Assembly: GCF_937425535.1 (NCBI RefSeq)
Contig: NZ_OW485601.1
Coordinates: 3,393,501-3,457,500, forward strand
DNA length: 64,000 nt
Direction of reading: 5' to 3'
Origin: Rhodovastum atsumiense
GTDB lineage: Bacteria; Pseudomonadota; Alphaproteobacteria; Acetobacterales; Acetobacteraceae
In this document: positions 37,731 to 46,186 of the stretch, piece by piece
Layout of the letters: the number at the start of each line of letters is the position of its first letter
How positions within the stretch are numbered: the stretch's first letter is position 1
The notes under the pieces: model-generated
Databases searched by the model: none
What the model saw: only the letters and a program-made list of their open reading frames with translations
Told to the model about the DNA's origin: nothing
Program-made: the position numbers and the translations under genes

Positions 37731-38186
37731 ATGCTGACGAACAAGGCCAAGTATGGCGTGAAGGCGGTGGTGTATCTTGCCGGCCTGCCGCCGGGCGAGA
37801 CGGCGCTGATCGCCGACATTGCCGCGCGCAACAACATCCCCAAGAAGTTCCTCGACGCCATCCTGCTGGAGTTGCGCAATGCCGGTCTGGTGCGGTCGCG
37901 CAAGGGGCCGGGTGGCGGCTATGCGCTGGCGCGCAGTGCGCGGGAGATCAAGGTCGGCGAGGTGATCCGGGCGCTCGACGGCCCGTTGGTGCCGCTGGCC
38001 TGTGCCAATGCCGAGACCGCCGTTTCCTGCGAGGACTGTGCGACCATGGCGGTCTGTCCGGTGCGGATGGTGATGTCGGAGGTCAATGACGCGGTGTCCG
38101 CCATCCTCGACCGCACCAGCCTCTCCGCCCTGGTGGCGCAGACCCCGGTGCCGCGGCGCCGCGACGCCTGGGCCTACGAGATCTGA
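37731..38186 (+). CDS. Rrf2-family transcription regulator, possible Fe-S sensor
   Basis: 151 residues from MLTNKAKYGVKAV. The winged helix (ALIADIAARNNIPKKFLDAILLELRNAGLVRSRKGPGGGYALA) is the Rrf2 signature. Four cysteines (CANAETAVSC, EDC, AVC) follow the dimerisation helix, a pattern that often holds an iron-sulfur cluster. Rrf2 proteins such as CymR and IscR sense cysteine supply or cluster status, which fits the surrounding sulfur-type genes. Candidate operators occur at 37666, 40135 and 43040. An ATG seven codons upstream is less likely. Confidence 0.88.
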   Translation: MLTNKAKYGVKAVVYLAGLPPGETALIADIAARNNIPKKFLDAILLELRNAGLVRSRKGPGGGYALARSAREIKVGEVIRALDGPLVPLACANAETAVSCEDCATMAVCPVRMVMSEVNDAVSAILDRTSLSALVAQTPVPRRRDAWAYEI

Positions 38187-39089
38187 TCAGGACGCGGCGA
38201 GGCGCGGGTTGAGCGCCTCGTTCAGCCCATCGCCGATCAGGTTCAGCGCCAGCACCGTGACCACGATGGCGAGGCCCGGGACGGCGCTGAGGTACCACGC
38301 GCTGCGCAGCAGCTCGCGGCCGGCGCCGATCATCGAGCCCCAGCTGATCACGTTGGGATCGCCCAGCCCCATGAAGGACAGCGCGCTTTCCATCAGGATC
38401 GCGGTGGCGACGCCGACCGAGGCCATGACGATCACCGGTGGCAGGGCGTTGGGCAGGATCTCGCGCAGGATGATGTGGGCATGGCCGAAGCCCAGGGCGC
38501 GTGCCGCCAGCACGAACTCGGCCTCGCGCAGGCTGCGGAACTCGCCGCGCACCAGCCGCGCGATCGCCGGCCAGGCGACCAGGCCGATGGCGCCGGTGAT
38601 CGCCGGCACCGAGGGCCCGGCGATGGCGACGACCACGATCAGCAGGATGAAGCCGGGCACGGTCTGGAAGATCTCGACCAGCCGCACCAGCACGTCGTCG
38701 GTGCGCCCGCCGAAATAGCCGGCGAGCGCGCCGACCGTGGTGCCCAGCAGCAGGCTGACCAGCGTCGCCGCGGCCCCTACCAGCAGGCTGACCCGCGCGC
38801 CGTGCACCAGCCCGGCCAGCACGTCGCGGCCGAGCGCGTCCGTCCCCAGCGGGAAGCGCGCATCCTGCCCCGGCCACAGCAGCGGCCGTGCCACCATGTC
38901 GAGCGGGTCGCCGGGAAAGGTCAGGGGGGCCGTCAGTGCCGCCAGCGTCACCAGCAGCAGGATCAGCAGCCCGGTCAGGGCGGCCGGGTTGGCGGCGGTG
39001 CGCCGCAGGGCGCGGCCACGGTCGCCGCGCGGGGGATGCCGTACGGCGATCGTGGCCGGGGCGGGCAGGTCCAGCTCGATCCCGCTCAT
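38187..39089 (-). CDS. Peptide/nickel-type ABC transporter permease (DppC-like)
   Basis: 300 residues with six membrane segments. The family N-terminus TAANPAALTGLLILLLVTLAAL and PLGTDALGRDVLAGLVHGARVSL is followed by the EAA coupling loop EFVLAARALGFGHAHIILREILPNALPP and WGSMIGAGRE. It imports small peptides, metal complexes or other solutes together with the DppB-like gene. It overlaps that gene's end by one base. Its binding protein is probably the one at 41388-42983. No DppD/F ATPase is found in the window. Confidence 0.9.
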   Translation of the reverse strand: MSGIELDLPAPATIAVRHPPRGDRGRALRRTAANPAALTGLLILLLVTLAALTAPLTFPGDPLDMVARPLLWPGQDARFPLGTDALGRDVLAGLVHGARVSLLVGAAATLVSLLLGTTVGALAGYFGGRTDDVLVRLVEIFQTVPGFILLIVVVAIAGPSVPAITGAIGLVAWPAIARLVRGEFRSLREAEFVLAARALGFGHAHIILREILPNALPPVIVMASVGVATAILMESALSFMGLGDPNVISWGSMIGAGRELLRSAWYLSAVPGLAIVVTVLALNLIGDGLNEALNPRLAAS

Positions 39090-40075
39090 CAGCGCAGTTC
39101 CAGGCGCGGATCAAGCCAGGCCTGCACCACGTCGCTCAGGGCGTTGACCGCCACCACCAGCAGCGAGGACAGCAGCAGGATGCCCAGCAGCAGGGTGAAG
39201 TCGCGTCCCATCACCGCCTCGAAGGCGAGCCGTCCCAGCCCCGGCCAGCTATAGACCGTCTCCACCACCACCGCCCCGCCCATCAGCCCGCCGAGATGGA
39301 TCCCCGCCATGGTGGCCACCGGCAGCAGCGCGTTGGGCAAGGCGTGGCGGAAGGTGACGGCCAGCCGCGACAGCCCCTTGGCGCGGGCGGTGCGCACGAA
39401 ATCCTGTGACTGCACCTCCAGCATCACCCCGCGGGTCAGGCGCGCGTAGATGGCGACGTAGAACAGCGCGAGCGAAAGCGCCGGCAGCACCATGTGGCGG
39501 GCGCGGTCGAGCAGGGCGGCGAGGCCACCGAGCCCGGCGCCGATCGTCTCCGCCCCGCCGCTTGGCAGCCAGCCGAGGTGGACCGAGAACAGCACGATCA
39601 GCATCAGTCCGATCCAGAACCCCGGCGTGGAGTAGAACAGCAACGCGCCGACCGAGAGCACGCGGTCGATCCAGCCCCCGGCGAAGCGCGCCATCAGCGC
39701 CCCCACGGCGACGCCCAGCACCAGGGCGAGCGCCAGGGCGACCCCCATCAGCAGCAGTGTGTTGGGCATGCGCTGCCCGATCAGCGCCGCCACCGGCATG
39801 TTGTAGCGCGGTGACTGGCCGAGGCTGAAATGCGCGAGGGCATCGAGGTAGTTCAGGAACTGCCCGAGCGCCGGCAGGTCGAGGCCGAACCGGGCCCGCA
39901 GCGCCGTCATCGTCTCCGCCGTCGCCGCGCCGGCCTCGCCGGCCAGCACGTCGGCGACGTCGCCCGGCGCCAGCCGCAGCAGGAAGAAATCCAGCAGGAC
40001 GATGCCCGCCACGGTCGGGATCGCCTGCCACGCGGTGCGGCACAACGCCTTCAGCACGCGCGGGGAACCGGTCAT
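39089..40075 (-). CDS. Peptide/nickel-type ABC transporter permease (DppB-like)
   Basis: 328 residues from MTGSPRV, with about six membrane segments. It shows FFLLRLAPGDVADVLAGEAG, a periplasmic loop, FYSTPGFWIGLMLIVLFSVHLGWLPSGG and the coupling loop DFVRTARAKGLSRLAVTFRHALPNALLPV. AAGG before the chosen ATG supports the start; an ATG 16 codons upstream would include a non-conserved leader. The TTAGTCAA element upstream at 40135 suggests control by the Rrf2 regulator. Confidence 0.9.
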   Translation of the reverse strand: MTGSPRVLKALCRTAWQAIPTVAGIVLLDFFLLRLAPGDVADVLAGEAGAATAETMTALRARFGLDLPALGQFLNYLDALAHFSLGQSPRYNMPVAALIGQRMPNTLLLMGVALALALVLGVAVGALMARFAGGWIDRVLSVGALLFYSTPGFWIGLMLIVLFSVHLGWLPSGGAETIGAGLGGLAALLDRARHMVLPALSLALFYVAIYARLTRGVMLEVQSQDFVRTARAKGLSRLAVTFRHALPNALLPVATMAGIHLGGLMGGAVVVETVYSWPGLGRLAFEAVMGRDFTLLLGILLLSSLLVVAVNALSDVVQAWLDPRLELR

Positions 40076-40115
40076 GCCCTGCCTTTCCGCTGTCCGGGGG
40101 ATCATCGCCGCGAAG

Positions 40116-40146
40116 GTTGACAAACTCTATAAAATTAGTCAACTAA
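40116..40146. promoter_or_regulatory. Inverted repeat and TAGTCAA element before the ABC permease genes
   Basis: GTTGAC at 40116-40121 pairs with GTCAAC at 40138-40143, and TTAGTCAACTAA spans 40135-40146. It lies 40-70 bases upstream of the DppB-like start on the minus strand. The TTAGTCAA part matches the site at 43039. Confidence 0.4.
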
Positions 40147-40237
40147 AGCCCTTCCCGGCAAACAGGGCGGCGTCCATGGCAGGCTGGCTTTCCCGATCCA
40201 GGCGTCACGACAGGATGGTCACGCGAGGCCGGGCGGC

Positions 40238-41380
40238 GTGAGCGACACGGCGCTGGAAACGGCGCAGCAGTTGTCGCGCCGTTTCGCGACGACGGCGGCG
40301 GAACTCGACGCCTCCGGGGCCTTCCCACGCGACAACGTCGCCGCGCTGCATGCCGCCGGGCTGACCAATCTGGTGGTTGCGGCGGAACACGGCGGCGGTG
40401 GGGCCGGGCTGGTCACGGCGCGCCGCGTCGTTTCCGAAATCGCGCGGGGCGAACCGTCCACGGCGCTGATCCTGGCGATGCACCTGGCGCAGCACGCCAC
40501 CATCCGCGCCGGGCGGCGCTGGCCCGCCCATCTGGCCGACCGTCTGGTCACGGAGAGCCTGCGCGGCCCGGCGCTGGTGAATGCGCTGCAGGTGGAGCCG
40601 GAGGCCGGCTCGCCCTCCTACGGCACGCTGCCGCACACCACGGCGCGGCGGGATGGGGAGGGGTGGCGCGTCAGCGGCCGCAAGCGCTTCGCCACCGGCT
40701 GCGAGGGGTTGCACTGGTTCATCGTCTCGGCGGTGACCGACGAGCCGGTGCCGCGCCATGGCTCCTTCGCGATCCCGCATCGCGCCCCCGGCATCCGCAT
40801 CCTGCGGACCTGGGACAGCGCGGGCATGCGCGCCACCGGCAGCCACGACGTCGTGTTCGAGGATGTGCCGGTGCCGTACGAGGACACGCTCGATCTTGCC
40901 CCGGCTTCGCTCGGGCCACGGCGGGACGAGGCGCAGATGGTCTGGTTCATGGCGCTGATCGGCGCGGTCTATCACGGCGTGGCGCGGGCGCTGCGCGACG
41001 ACATCCTTGCCTTTGCCGCGCGCCAGTCCCCCGGTGGGCTTGGTGCATCCCTGGCCACGCTGCCGCGCATCCAGGACGAGCTCGGCGCCATCGAGGTGCT
41101 GGTGGAAAGCAGCGAGCGCCTGCTCGATTCCCTCGCCGCCGAGGCCGATGCCGGCGGCACCCCAGGGGCGGTGGCGGCGATGCTGCGGCTGGTCGTGCTG
41201 GAGAACGCCCTGCGCGCCGCCGAACGGGCGCTGGTGATCGCCGGCAATGCCGGGGTATCCCGGCAATTCCCCTTCGAGCGGCATCACCGCAACCTGCTGT
41301 GCGGGCGCACCCACGCGCCCAATCCCGTGCTGGTGCGCGCCAACGCGGCGAAGACGGCGCTGGCCCGGCTGGACACCTGA
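40238..41380 (+). CDS. Acyl-CoA-dehydrogenase-like flavoprotein B (DszC/SfnB class)
   Basis: 380 residues starting at a GTG with GAGG upstream. It begins with a helical domain (LSRRFATTAAELDASGAFP, ALHAAGLTNLVVAAEHGGGG). A middle beta domain contains WRVSGRKRFATGCEGLHWFIV and DSAGMRATGSHDVVFEDVPVP, and a C-terminal helical bundle ends in FERHHRNLLCGRTHAPNP. The last piece replaces the normal acyl-CoA dehydrogenase glutamate region, as in flavin-dependent monooxygenases. It likely oxygenates an organosulfur or related compound. Divergent from the permease operon; convergent with the binding-protein gene. Confidence 0.85.
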   Translation: MSDTALETAQQLSRRFATTAAELDASGAFPRDNVAALHAAGLTNLVVAAEHGGGGAGLVTARRVVSEIARGEPSTALILAMHLAQHATIRAGRRWPAHLADRLVTESLRGPALVNALQVEPEAGSPSYGTLPHTTARRDGEGWRVSGRKRFATGCEGLHWFIVSAVTDEPVPRHGSFAIPHRAPGIRILRTWDSAGMRATGSHDVVFEDVPVPYEDTLDLAPASLGPRRDEAQMVWFMALIGAVYHGVARALRDDILAFAARQSPGGLGASLATLPRIQDELGAIEVLVESSERLLDSLAAEADAGGTPGAVAAMLRLVVLENALRAAERALVIAGNAGVSRQFPFERHHRNLLCGRTHAPNPVLVRANAAKTALARLDT

Positions 41381-41387
41381 AAGCGGA

Positions 41388-42983
41388 TCAGGACTCCAGC
41401 CAGAGATCGGCGAAATTGCCGTTCATGCCGGTGACGCCGGTGGTCTGGTCGTGGACCCGCCGGTTGAACACGGTGATGTCGTCCGGCGCGATCAGGTGGA
41501 TGGCGGCGACATCCTCGTGGATCCGCCGCTGGAATTCGAACCAGATCGCCCGCCGCCGCAGCGGGTCGGGCTCCACCGCCGCCGCTTCCAGCAGCCGGTC
41601 GATTTCCGGGTTGTCGTAGTGCGAGACATTGGAAAACGGCAGGCCGATGCGGAAGTTCTTCGACCAGAACACGCGCTGGATGCCCGGCGTCGGGTCGAAG
41701 GTGTTGGACAGCGATTCCAGCGTCAGATCGAAGGCGCGGCCGGTATAGGCCTTCTGGATGTAGGTGGGGAAATCGAAGAACTGGAAATCGACGGCGATAC
41801 CGATGCGTTGCAGCGCCTGCTTGACGAAATCGCCGCTCGCCTGGCCGTTGAACGGATTGGCATAGAGCCGCAGCGTGAGCCTGCTGCCGCCGCCCCGGCG
41901 CGGGAAGCCGGCTTCGTCGAGCAGCCGTCCGGCGCGGCCCGGGTCGAAGGTGTGCGGCCGGATCGACGGATCGACGAAATTCACCAGCCGGGGACTGACC
42001 GCCGAGGGCGCGACTTCGCCATAGCCGAAGAACACCACCTCCAGCAGCCGGCTGGTGTCGATCGCATGCGCGATCGCCTCGCGCACGCGCCGGTCCCGTA
42101 GCACCGGGGTTTCGTAGTTGAAGTAAAGCTGGGTCATGCCGCCGTTGTATTCGCCGCCGCGCCGCTCCGAGCCGATCTGCGGCAAGGCCAGCAGCCGCGC
42201 GAGATCCGATCGCGGCACCGGCGGGCCGCCGCCCAGATCCAGTTCGCCGGTCTCGAACGCCGCCGAGCGCGCCGCCTGGTCGGCGATGAAGCGCACCACG
42301 ATGCGGTCGAGATAGGGCTTCGGCGCGTCCCAGTAGCGGGGATTGCGTTCCAGGATCACGTGGCTGCCCTTGACCCATTCGCGGAACACGAAGGGCCCGG
42401 TGCCGATCGGCGCGCTGGCGTTGCGGTTGGTCAGCGGGTCGGTGTCCTCGTAGACATGCCGTGGCACGATCGGGGATTCGGAGGCGTCGAGCGCATTCAG
42501 CAAATAGGGCGCGGGCTTGGACAGGCGCAGGATCACCGTCAGCGGATCGGGCGTTTCCACCGCGGCGAGGCTGGCGAAGGTGCCGCGTCCGCGCGGGTGG
42601 TATTGCCGCAGCAGCTCGAAGGAATGCGCCACGTCGGCGGCGGTGAAATCTTCGCCGTCATGCCATTTGACGCCGCGGCGCAGCCAGAACGTGTAGCTCA
42701 GCCCGTCCGGCGTCACCGCCCATTGCGTCGCCAGCGCCGGCCGCGGCGTGAAGTTCAGGTCGTAGGTGAGCAGCCCTTCGGTGATCTTGGGCGAGATCCG
42801 CGTCGACGGCCCGGCGGTATGGGCGATGGTCACCAGCGTGGTCGGGTCCTGCTCGACCAGGAAGCGCAGCGTGCCGCCGCGCACCGGCGCCGCCCGTGCG
42901 CCCGCCACCGGCAGCAACGCGGTCCCGAGCCCCAGTGCGGCGGTGCCGAGCAGCGGGCGCCGGCGATACATCCGGTGGTGCAT
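41388..42983 (-). CDS. Peptide-type ABC substrate-binding protein (SBP family 5)
   Basis: 531 residues with a signal peptide (RRRPLLGTAALGLGTALLPVAGARA). The family-5 layout is complete: GGTLRFLVEQDPTTLV, ITEGLLTYDLNFTPRPALATQW, YTFWLRRGVKWHDGEDFTAADV, GTGPFVFREWVKG, YFNYETPVLRDRRVREAIAHAID and a WLES C-terminus. It should deliver solute to the DppBC-like permeases. GGAAGGAAG upstream of the ATG fixes the start. The reading frame stays open far upstream, antisense to the FAD gene, but that part is not coding. Confidence 0.9.
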   Translation of the reverse strand: MHHRMYRRRPLLGTAALGLGTALLPVAGARAAPVRGGTLRFLVEQDPTTLVTIAHTAGPSTRISPKITEGLLTYDLNFTPRPALATQWAVTPDGLSYTFWLRRGVKWHDGEDFTAADVAHSFELLRQYHPRGRGTFASLAAVETPDPLTVILRLSKPAPYLLNALDASESPIVPRHVYEDTDPLTNRNASAPIGTGPFVFREWVKGSHVILERNPRYWDAPKPYLDRIVVRFIADQAARSAAFETGELDLGGGPPVPRSDLARLLALPQIGSERRGGEYNGGMTQLYFNYETPVLRDRRVREAIAHAIDTSRLLEVVFFGYGEVAPSAVSPRLVNFVDPSIRPHTFDPGRAGRLLDEAGFPRRGGGSRLTLRLYANPFNGQASGDFVKQALQRIGIAVDFQFFDFPTYIQKAYTGRAFDLTLESLSNTFDPTPGIQRVFWSKNFRIGLPFSNVSHYDNPEIDRLLEAAAVEPDPLRRRAIWFEFQRRIHEDVAAIHLIAPDDITVFNRRVHDQTTGVTGMNGNFADLWLES

Positions 42984-43030
42984 GCGCGCTTCCTTCCTGC
43001 TTGACAGCCCCGGCGGGGACGATACGGTAT

Positions 43031-43053
43031 TAGTCGATTTAGTCAATAGACTA
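43031..43053. promoter_or_regulatory. Palindrome TAGTCAATAGACTA in a divergent promoter
   Basis: TAGTCAATAGACTA at 43040-43053 is a perfect inverted repeat of TAGTC around four bases; another TAGTC starts at 43031. It lies between the divergent binding-protein and FAD-enzyme genes, about 50 bases from each start. It is the best candidate operator for the Rrf2 regulator. Confidence 0.5.
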
Positions 43054-43100
43054 TAAGGTTTGGCTCTCCTTTGTGGCGCAGCCGGACGGAGGCATCCCCC

Positions 43101-44528
43101 ATGAGCGATCCTGATTTCCTCGCCCGCGAAACCCTGCGCCTGATCGGGCCCGATCCCGAGAACTGGGTGCCGGACCGGCCCGGCATCGACCACAACGTGG
43201 TCGTGGTCGGCGGCGGCCATGCCGGCAGCACCTTCGCCTTCGCGCTCCGCCGCGCCGGCATCGGCAAGGTGGCGGTGATCGACACGGCGGCGGACGAGGC
43301 GGAGGCGGGGATCTGGCGCAGCACCGCGCGCATGCAGCGCCTGCGCACGCCCAAGTCGCTGCCGGGGCCGGAACTCGGCCATGTCGGGCTTGGCGTGCAG
43401 GCCTGGTACGAGGCCCGCCATGGCCAGGAGGCCTGGGCGGCGATCGACCGCATCGCCCGCACCGACTGGGTGGAGTACCTGGCCTGGTACCGGCGCACGC
43501 TGGGCATCACCCTCCGCACCGCGACGCGGCTGGAACGCATCGAGCCGGCATCGGACCATTTTCGCCTGCATCTGACCGTGGCTGGCACGCCGCGCGTCGA
43601 GACCGCGCGCAAGGTGGTGCTGGCCACCGGCTTCCTCGGCGCCGGCGGCGCCTATGTCCCGTCGGAATTCGCGCAACTGCCGGCGACGCATCTCGCGCAC
43701 ACCTCCGGGCGCATCGATTTCGCTGCCCTGGCCGGCCGCACTGTCGCCGTGGTCGGCGCCGCCGCCTCGGCCTTCGACGCCGCGGCGGTGGCGCTGGAGG
43801 CGGGGGCGGCCTCGGTGCATTTGTTCTCGCGGCGGGCCCGGCTTGCCGCGCTGCCGGTGATCAAGCCGCGCCTCTATCCCGGCGCCTACGACCATTACCC
43901 GGCGCTGCCGGATGCCCTGCGCTGGCGCCAGGCGCGGCGCTTCCGCGAGGCGGGCAGCACGGCGCCGGCGGACGCCATCGCGCGGGTCACGCGCTTCGCC
44001 AATTTCCACCTGCATCTCGGCGCTGCCTGGGACGGTACGGCGGTGGTGGGGGAGACGGTGGAAGCCTATGTCGGTGGCACCACGCACCGCTTCGATTTCG
44101 TCATCGCCGGCACCGGCTATTTCGTCGATCCGGCGGTGCGGCCGGAGCTGCGCGATTTTGCCGGCGACATCCTGCTCTGGCGCGACCGCTACACGCCCCC
44201 GCCGGAGGAAGCCGACGCGGCGCTGGGCCGCTATCCCTATCTGGATCCGGCGCTGGCCTATCAGGAGAAGCAGCCGGGCGCGGCGCCGTTCCTGCGCGAC
44301 ATCCATGCCTTCAATCCTTCGGGCTTTCTCTCCCACGGCCTGCCCATCGGCGACGTGCCGAGTTTCCGCCGCGACATCCCGGCGGTGGTGGCGCGGATCG
44401 GCCGCGACCTGTTCCTTGCCGACCTCGCCCAGCATGAACGGCGCATCGAGGCCGAGGTGACGCCGGATTTCGACGAGACGCTCTATGCCGGCGCGGTCCG
44501 GACGCCGGCGCGCATCGCCGCGGAATGA
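43101..44528 (+). CDS. FAD/NAD(P)-binding monooxygenase-like flavoprotein
   Basis: 475 residues. The FAD Rossmann motif HNVVVVGGGHAGSTFAFALRRAG lies near residue 40, KVVLATGFLGAGGAYVP in the middle, and a second dinucleotide motif TVAVVGAAASAFDAAAVALE further on. FVIAGTGYFVD near residue 340 is typical of N-hydroxylases and Baeyer-Villiger-type enzymes. It could oxidise an amine or sulfur compound imported by the neighbouring ABC system. A GGAGG ribosome site fixes the start. The palindrome upstream suggests regulation with the ABC genes. Confidence 0.85.
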   Translation: MSDPDFLARETLRLIGPDPENWVPDRPGIDHNVVVVGGGHAGSTFAFALRRAGIGKVAVIDTAADEAEAGIWRSTARMQRLRTPKSLPGPELGHVGLGVQAWYEARHGQEAWAAIDRIARTDWVEYLAWYRRTLGITLRTATRLERIEPASDHFRLHLTVAGTPRVETARKVVLATGFLGAGGAYVPSEFAQLPATHLAHTSGRIDFAALAGRTVAVVGAAASAFDAAAVALEAGAASVHLFSRRARLAALPVIKPRLYPGAYDHYPALPDALRWRQARRFREAGSTAPADAIARVTRFANFHLHLGAAWDGTAVVGETVEAYVGGTTHRFDFVIAGTGYFVDPAVRPELRDFAGDILLWRDRYTPPPEEADAALGRYPYLDPALAYQEKQPGAAPFLRDIHAFNPSGFLSHGLPIGDVPSFRRDIPAVVARIGRDLFLADLAQHERRIEAEVTPDFDETLYAGAVRTPARIAAE

Positions 44529-44548
44529 CGGTGGGCGCGTGACGCGAG

Positions 44549-44580
44549 GGGGACGGCGGGGCGCCCCACCCGCCGTCCCC
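44549..44580. terminator. Perfect 12-bp hairpin between convergent genes
   Basis: GGGGACGGCGGG (44549-44560) pairs with CCCGCCGTCCCC (44569-44580) around an 8-base loop. It lies between the stop codons of the FAD flavoprotein and the flavin monooxygenase genes and likely ends both transcripts. Confidence 0.6.
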
Positions 44581-44585
44581 GGCCG

Positions 44586-45725
44586 TCACAGCCGCAGCCC
44601 GGCCTCGCGCAGCAACGGCAGGGTGGTGGCGGCGAAGCGGTCGAAGTCGGGGGCGAAATCGTAGAAGTTCAACTGCACGCCATCGATTCCGGCGCGCTTC
44701 AGCGCCGCGAACTGCGCCACCACCTGTTCCGGCGTGCCGATCACCTCGATGTTGCCGCCCAGCCCGTAGCCCTGCTTGTGGCGCGGATCGTCGCGTCCCT
44801 TCCAGGCCACGGCGTCGCTGTCGTAGCCGCGATGGCCGAAGGAAGTACTGTTCGGTGGGATCTTGTGCGCGACGATGGCATCGAGATAGGCCCGCGTCTC
44901 CGCCTCGGTCTCGCGGCTGATGACGATCGGGTTGATGATGGTTTTCACCTCGCGCCCGCGCGCCCGCGCCCGGTCCTTGATGCGCGCGACATGCGCGGGC
45001 AGCGTTTCCAGCGCGCTGTCGATATGCGCCCCGCCCGGCGAGGTGATGAACACCAGGTCCGAATGCGCGGCGGCGAACTCGATGCCCGCCTCCGATCCGG
45101 TCGCCGTCACCAGGATCGGCCGCCCATACAGCGGCTTGGGCGTGATGTAGCCGTCCTTGAGCTTCCACGATGACAGCCTGGAGTCGTGGGAATAGTTCTC
45201 GGTGTCGGTCCACAGCCGCTGCAGCACCTCGAACAGCTCGGCCGCCATCTCGTAGCGCCGGTCGTGCTCGATCCGCGTCCAACCGAACATCTCGTGCTCG
45301 ACAGCGCGGTGGCCGGTGACGATGTTGATGCCCCAGCGGCCCTTGGCGATGTGGTCGAAGGTGGCGCCGAGCTTGGCGATGTGCAGCGGATGCCACGGCC
45401 CGTACAGCACGTGCAGCGTCGAGATCAGCAGGATGTTGCGCGTGGCCGGCGCCATGGCGCCGAGGGCGACGAAGCTGTCGAGCGACGCCTCGCCATCATA
45501 GCCGCCCTTGGGCAGCCACTGGGTGCGGCTGAAGGCGATGTCGAAGCCCAGCGCATCGGCCTTCTGCACGATCGCCGCGTTGTAGTCATAGGTCCAGGAC
45601 GAGCTGTTCGGCAGCGTCGAGACATGGATGTCCTGCAGGCTGAGGAACAGCCCGAGCATGAGCGGCTGCCGGATCGCGCGGGAGAGCGGGCTGTCGGGGA
45701 AATCGAGCGGTCCACGCTGGGACAT
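44586..45725 (-). CDS. FMNH2-dependent luciferase-type monooxygenase (SsuD/SfnG/RutA-like)
   Basis: 379 residues from MSQRGPL. Bacterial luciferase-fold landmarks are YNAAIVQKADALGFDIAFSR, LISTLHVLYGPWHPLHIAKL, ATFDHIAKGRWGINIVTGHR, FGWTRIEHDRRYEMAAELFEV and PILVTATGSEAGIEFAA. Enzymes of this subgroup cleave C-S bonds of alkanesulfonates or dimethylsulfone, or open the pyrimidine ring, using reduced FMN. No flavin reductase gene is present in the window. GGAG seven bases before the ATG supports the start. AATAGTATA and AAATAGATT, imperfect relatives of the AATAGACTA element, lie upstream. Confidence 0.88.
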   Translation of the reverse strand: MSQRGPLDFPDSPLSRAIRQPLMLGLFLSLQDIHVSTLPNSSSWTYDYNAAIVQKADALGFDIAFSRTQWLPKGGYDGEASLDSFVALGAMAPATRNILLISTLHVLYGPWHPLHIAKLGATFDHIAKGRWGINIVTGHRAVEHEMFGWTRIEHDRRYEMAAELFEVLQRLWTDTENYSHDSRLSSWKLKDGYITPKPLYGRPILVTATGSEAGIEFAAAHSDLVFITSPGGAHIDSALETLPAHVARIKDRARARGREVKTIINPIVISRETEAETRAYLDAIVAHKIPPNSTSFGHRGYDSDAVAWKGRDDPRHKQGYGLGGNIEVIGTPEQVVAQFAALKRAGIDGVQLNFYDFAPDFDRFAATTLPLLREAGLRL

Positions 45726-45970
45726 GACGGTCTCCGGATGAGGGCGAGGGCAGCCTGCCACGTCGATTTCTAATAGTATATGGATTAAATAGATTGCTGC
45801 CGGGCTCCCATCGGGCGGGGCGACGCCGCGCCATCCGCCGTTGCATCGCGCCGCCAGGTGATCGCCCTGATGGCTTTGTTCCGCCGCATTTGCCGGGTCA
45901 TGTGCTGCCGGACGGGCTCGTTGCGGCAGCCGCCGCGGGGAGTCGCGTCGTTGCGAAGACAGGAGTGATC

Positions 45971-46186
45971 ATGCCGGCGTTACGTGTGCTGATGGTGGGT
46001 GTGGCGATTCTTGGCCTGGCGGGATGTTCGGGATTGTCCAGGACCCAGCAGCGGGCGCTGAGCGGTGGTGCCATCGGGGCCGCGGCGGGCGTGGGCATCG
46101 CCGCGGCGACCGGCGGCAGCAGCCTGTTGCTGGGCGGCCTGCTCGGCGGCGCGGGGGGCGCCGTGGTCGGCGCGGTCACGCACTGA
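45971..46186 (+). CDS. Small glycine-zipper lipoprotein
   Basis: 71 residues. The signal peptide ends with the lipobox ILGLAGC, giving an N-terminal lipid-anchored cysteine. The mature part has GGAIGAAAGVGIAAATGG and LLGGAGGAVVGAV, glycine-zipper repeats that insert in or span a membrane. Such small outer-membrane lipoproteins are common near envelope genes; their role is unknown. AGGAG seven bases before the ATG. Confidence 0.8.
   Translation: MPALRVLMVGVAILGLAGCSGLSRTQQRALSGGAIGAAAGVGIAAATGGSSLLLGGLLGGAGGAVVGAVTH

Noticed and set aside
41388-44435. A 1015-codon open frame on the minus strand extending the binding-protein gene upstream
   Set aside because: Beyond 42983 it is antisense to the FAD flavoprotein; the signal peptide and ribosome site fix the real start at 42983.
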